Positions 7,106 to 8,226 of a stretch of DNA of 8,226 nucleotides are shown piece by piece. A program made the position numbers and the translations under genes. Under the pieces are notes generated by a model. That model did no database searches. It was given only the letters and a program-made list of their open reading frames with translations, and was not told where the DNA came from. Each line of letters opens with the position of its first letter. Position 1 is the first letter of the stretch. Source of the stretch: an uncultured Collinsella sp. (GTDB lineage: Bacteria; Actinomycetota; Coriobacteriia; Coriobacteriales; Coriobacteriaceae); the NCBI GenBank assembly GCA_902496375.1, contig CABVAS010000062.1, forward strand, positions 1 to 8,226. Direction: 5' to 3'.

Positions 7106-7171
7106 AGTTGCGGTGAGATAGTTCCTGTTTAGCCCCAAAAAGGCCAATTCAAGAACTATCTCACCGCAACT
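7106..7171. repeat. TTGCGGTG stem-loop, copy 2 (19-bp perfect inverted repeat)
   Basis: Arms AGTTGCGGTGAGATAGTTC (7106-7124) and its exact complement (7153-7171) flank a 28-nt loop. The loop begins CTGTTT and ends CAA as in copy 1, and contains TTAGCC (7129-7134) facing GGCCAA (7142-7147). That inner stem pairs fully only on the minus strand, with one G-U. It starts 24 nt after the stop codon of the coiled-coil gene. No T-run follows. Confidence 0.85.
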
Positions 7172-7414
7172 TATTTAGATCGGCGAAAGGCAACCTATCC
7201 CTCCTGCACCAATCTCTTGACATAAGGACTGTCCCCAGGTGCCGGCACAAAAGGAACGTCCCCAAGTGCCAAGTGCCGTAAGAGTGTCCCCTTTGACTAG
7301 TCATTTAAGAACGTCCAATGACTACCCAATGACTACAGCGACAACCACGGCAACGCCGATGTTTTGGCAACGACAGCGAGCGGGTCGCATTTGAGACAAG
7401 GTGACGTGAAACGA

Positions 7415-7443
7415 AAGGGCGCTGACCTTCTGGTCGCGCCCTT
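7415..7443 (-). terminator. GACC-AGAA-GGTC hairpin, copy B (probable queA terminator)
   Basis: On the minus strand AAGGGCGC pairs with GCGCCCTT and GACC with GGTC around an AGAA loop, with one unpaired base (7423) at the same place as in copy A. The stem is strong but the following sequence on the minus strand (TTTCGTTTC) is only a weak U-tract. It lies about 75 nt after the queA stop codon. Confidence 0.55.
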
Positions 7444-7490
7444 GAAGTTGAACGTCAGATTGTCCAAATGCGGCCCGCGCAGCGTCGAGC

Positions 7491-7519
7491 AGTTACGCGG
7501 TTCGTAGAACCGCGTAACT
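7491..7519 (-). terminator. Stop-proximal hairpin AGTTACGCGGTTC, copy B
   Basis: A perfect 13-bp stem (7491-7503 with 7507-7519) with a 3-base loop. The last base of the queA stop codon TAA (7519) is part of the stem, so a terminating ribosome would cover the hairpin. Compared with copy A, the loop-closing pair is changed on both arms (T-A to C-G) and the loop differs. Confidence 0.6.
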
Positions 7520-8226
7520 TACAAAATGAGCATCGCGTCGCCAAAGCTGAAGAAGCGGTAACGTTCTTCGATAGCAGCGGCGTAGGCATCCATGATCTGG
7601 TCGCGGGTAGCAAGTGCGCTCACGAGCATCATGAGCGTGGAGCGCGGCACATGGAAGTTGGTGATCAGGGCATCGACCACGTGATAGGTCGAGCCGGGCA
7701 TGAGGTAGAGCTGCGTTGTCGCGTTTTCGCGCACCACGATGTCGCCTCGGCCGAGCGTGTCGGCCCCGTCCTCGCGGCCTTCAAAATAGCGCGCCGTCAC
7801 GGCCAGATCGGACACCGGCGCGTCCGCGTCAAAGGCGCTCTCGAGCGAACGCACTGCGGTGGTGCCGACGGCGATCACACGATGACCCTCGGCCTTGGCC
7901 TTATGCACGGCGTCGACAACCTCCTGCGACACGTGGTAGCGCTCGGTGTGCATGACGTGCTGCGTAGGGTCGTCCTCCTCCACCAAACGGAAGGTATCGA
8001 TGCCCACCTCGAGCTCGACGGCGGCAAACTTGGCACCCTTGGCCTCGATAGCGGCCATGAGCTCAGGAGTAAAATGCAGACCCGCTGTAGGAGCGGCAGC
8101 CGAGTGCTCCTCCTTCATGGCGTACACGGTCTGATATTTCTCGGGATCGCCCTCGTAATCGGTAATGTAGGGCGGCAACGGCACATGACCGGCGGCGTGA
8201 ATGGCCTCGTCGAGCGTGCGCGGCTC
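7519..8226 (-). CDS. queA: S-adenosylmethionine:tRNA ribosyltransferase-isomerase (5' end outside window)
   Basis: The C-terminal 235 residues are present; the family is about 340-360 residues, so roughly the first third lies beyond the window. QueA transfers and isomerises the ribosyl of SAM onto preQ1-modified tRNA to make epoxyqueuosine, the step after Tgt. Recognisable family stretches in order are GHVPLPPYITDYEGDPEKYQ, AAPTAGLHFTPEL, VELEVGIDTFR, HTERYHV, VIAVGTTAVRSLES, TQLYLMPGSTYHVVDALITNFH and PRSTLMMLVSALA. The frame is open to the edge; the GTG at 8184 is an internal Val of GHVPLPP, not a start. The gene ends in TAA, which overlaps composite repeat B. It is convergent with the coiled-coil gene and on the same strand as tgt. 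Confidence 0.97.
   Translation of the reverse strand, partial: EPRTLDEAIHAAGHVPLPPYITDYEGDPEKYQTVYAMKEEHSAAAPTAGLHFTPELMAAIEAKGAKFAAVELEVGIDTFRLVEEDDPTQHVMHTERYHVSQEVVDAVHKAKAEGHRVIAVGTTAVRSLESAFDADAPVSDLAVTARYFEGREDGADTLGRGDIVVRENATTQLYLMPGSTYHVVDALITNFHVPRSTLMMLVSALATRDQIMDAYAAAIEERYRFFSFGDAMLIL

Larger units (their letters stand above)
7226..7519. repeat. Composite intergenic repeat, copy B
   Basis: A direct-orientation homologue of 3976-4238. It shares GACTAGTCATTTAAGAACG (7295-7313), GGCAACGCCGATG (7349-7361), CAGCGAGCGG (7374-7383), GACCTTCTGGTC (7424-7435), CCGCGCAGCGTCGAGC (7475-7490) and the GTTACGCGG hairpin. It is longer at its left end, where the GTCCCC(A)AGTGCC unit is repeated (7230-7274), and has a small ATGACTACCCA duplication near 7318-7336. 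Its right end overlaps the queA stop codon. With the stem-loop at 7106-7171 it fills the gene-free stretch between the coiled-coil gene and queA; no credible coding region is seen. Confidence 0.85.

Overview
The window suggests a GC-rich gut actinobacterium of the Coriobacteriia, most like Collinsella. This rests on codon bias, on the style of the proteins, and on a dehydrogenase that closely resembles gut bile-acid enzymes. It is a judgement from memory, not from a search.

Layout. At the left edge a HAD-type phosphatase gene (minus, cut by the window edge) diverges from a degV-type fatty-acid-binding protein gene (plus). The 150-bp gap between them holds a good promoter overlapped by a palindrome. 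degV converges on a LOG-family (lysine decarboxylase-like fold) gene (minus), with a long bidirectional terminator between them. Upstream of the LOG gene, on the same strand, lies tgt (queuine/preQ1 tRNA-guanine transglycosylase), separated by a GC-rich gap and a strong terminator hairpin. After a gene-free, repeat-rich stretch (3807-4240) comes a minus-strand short-chain dehydrogenase that looks like a 12-alpha-hydroxysteroid dehydrogenase. It diverges from a 581-residue acidic coiled-coil protein with a C-terminal membrane anchor. A second gene-free, repeat-rich stretch (7082-7518) separates that gene from the 3' part of queA (minus, cut by the window edge).

Function. queA and tgt are two enzymes of queuosine tRNA modification: Tgt inserts the precursor base at position 34 and QueA then adds the cyclopentene-type ring from SAM. 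In many bacteria the two genes are neighbours. Here they lie on the same strand but are separated by the dehydrogenase and the coiled-coil gene, and that block lies between two direct copies of a roughly 260-290 bp intergenic repeat. A bile-acid dehydrogenase would be a niche gene for a gut organism. The coiled-coil gene has no recognised function.

The most unusual content is non-coding. (i) Two 17-19 bp stem-loops sharing ends TTGCGGTG/CACCGCAA have five stem positions changed between copies, all compensated on the opposite arm. Each sits 15-24 nt after the stop codon of a plus-strand gene. (ii) A composite repeat occurs twice, each time starting at the stop codon of a minus-strand gene, and carries two conserved hairpins, one again with compensatory changes. 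(iii) Motifs of the GGGGACAGTCC type lie at the far end of the composite repeat, one set forming a 12-bp inverted repeat. I see no tRNA, rRNA, CRISPR array or transposase gene.
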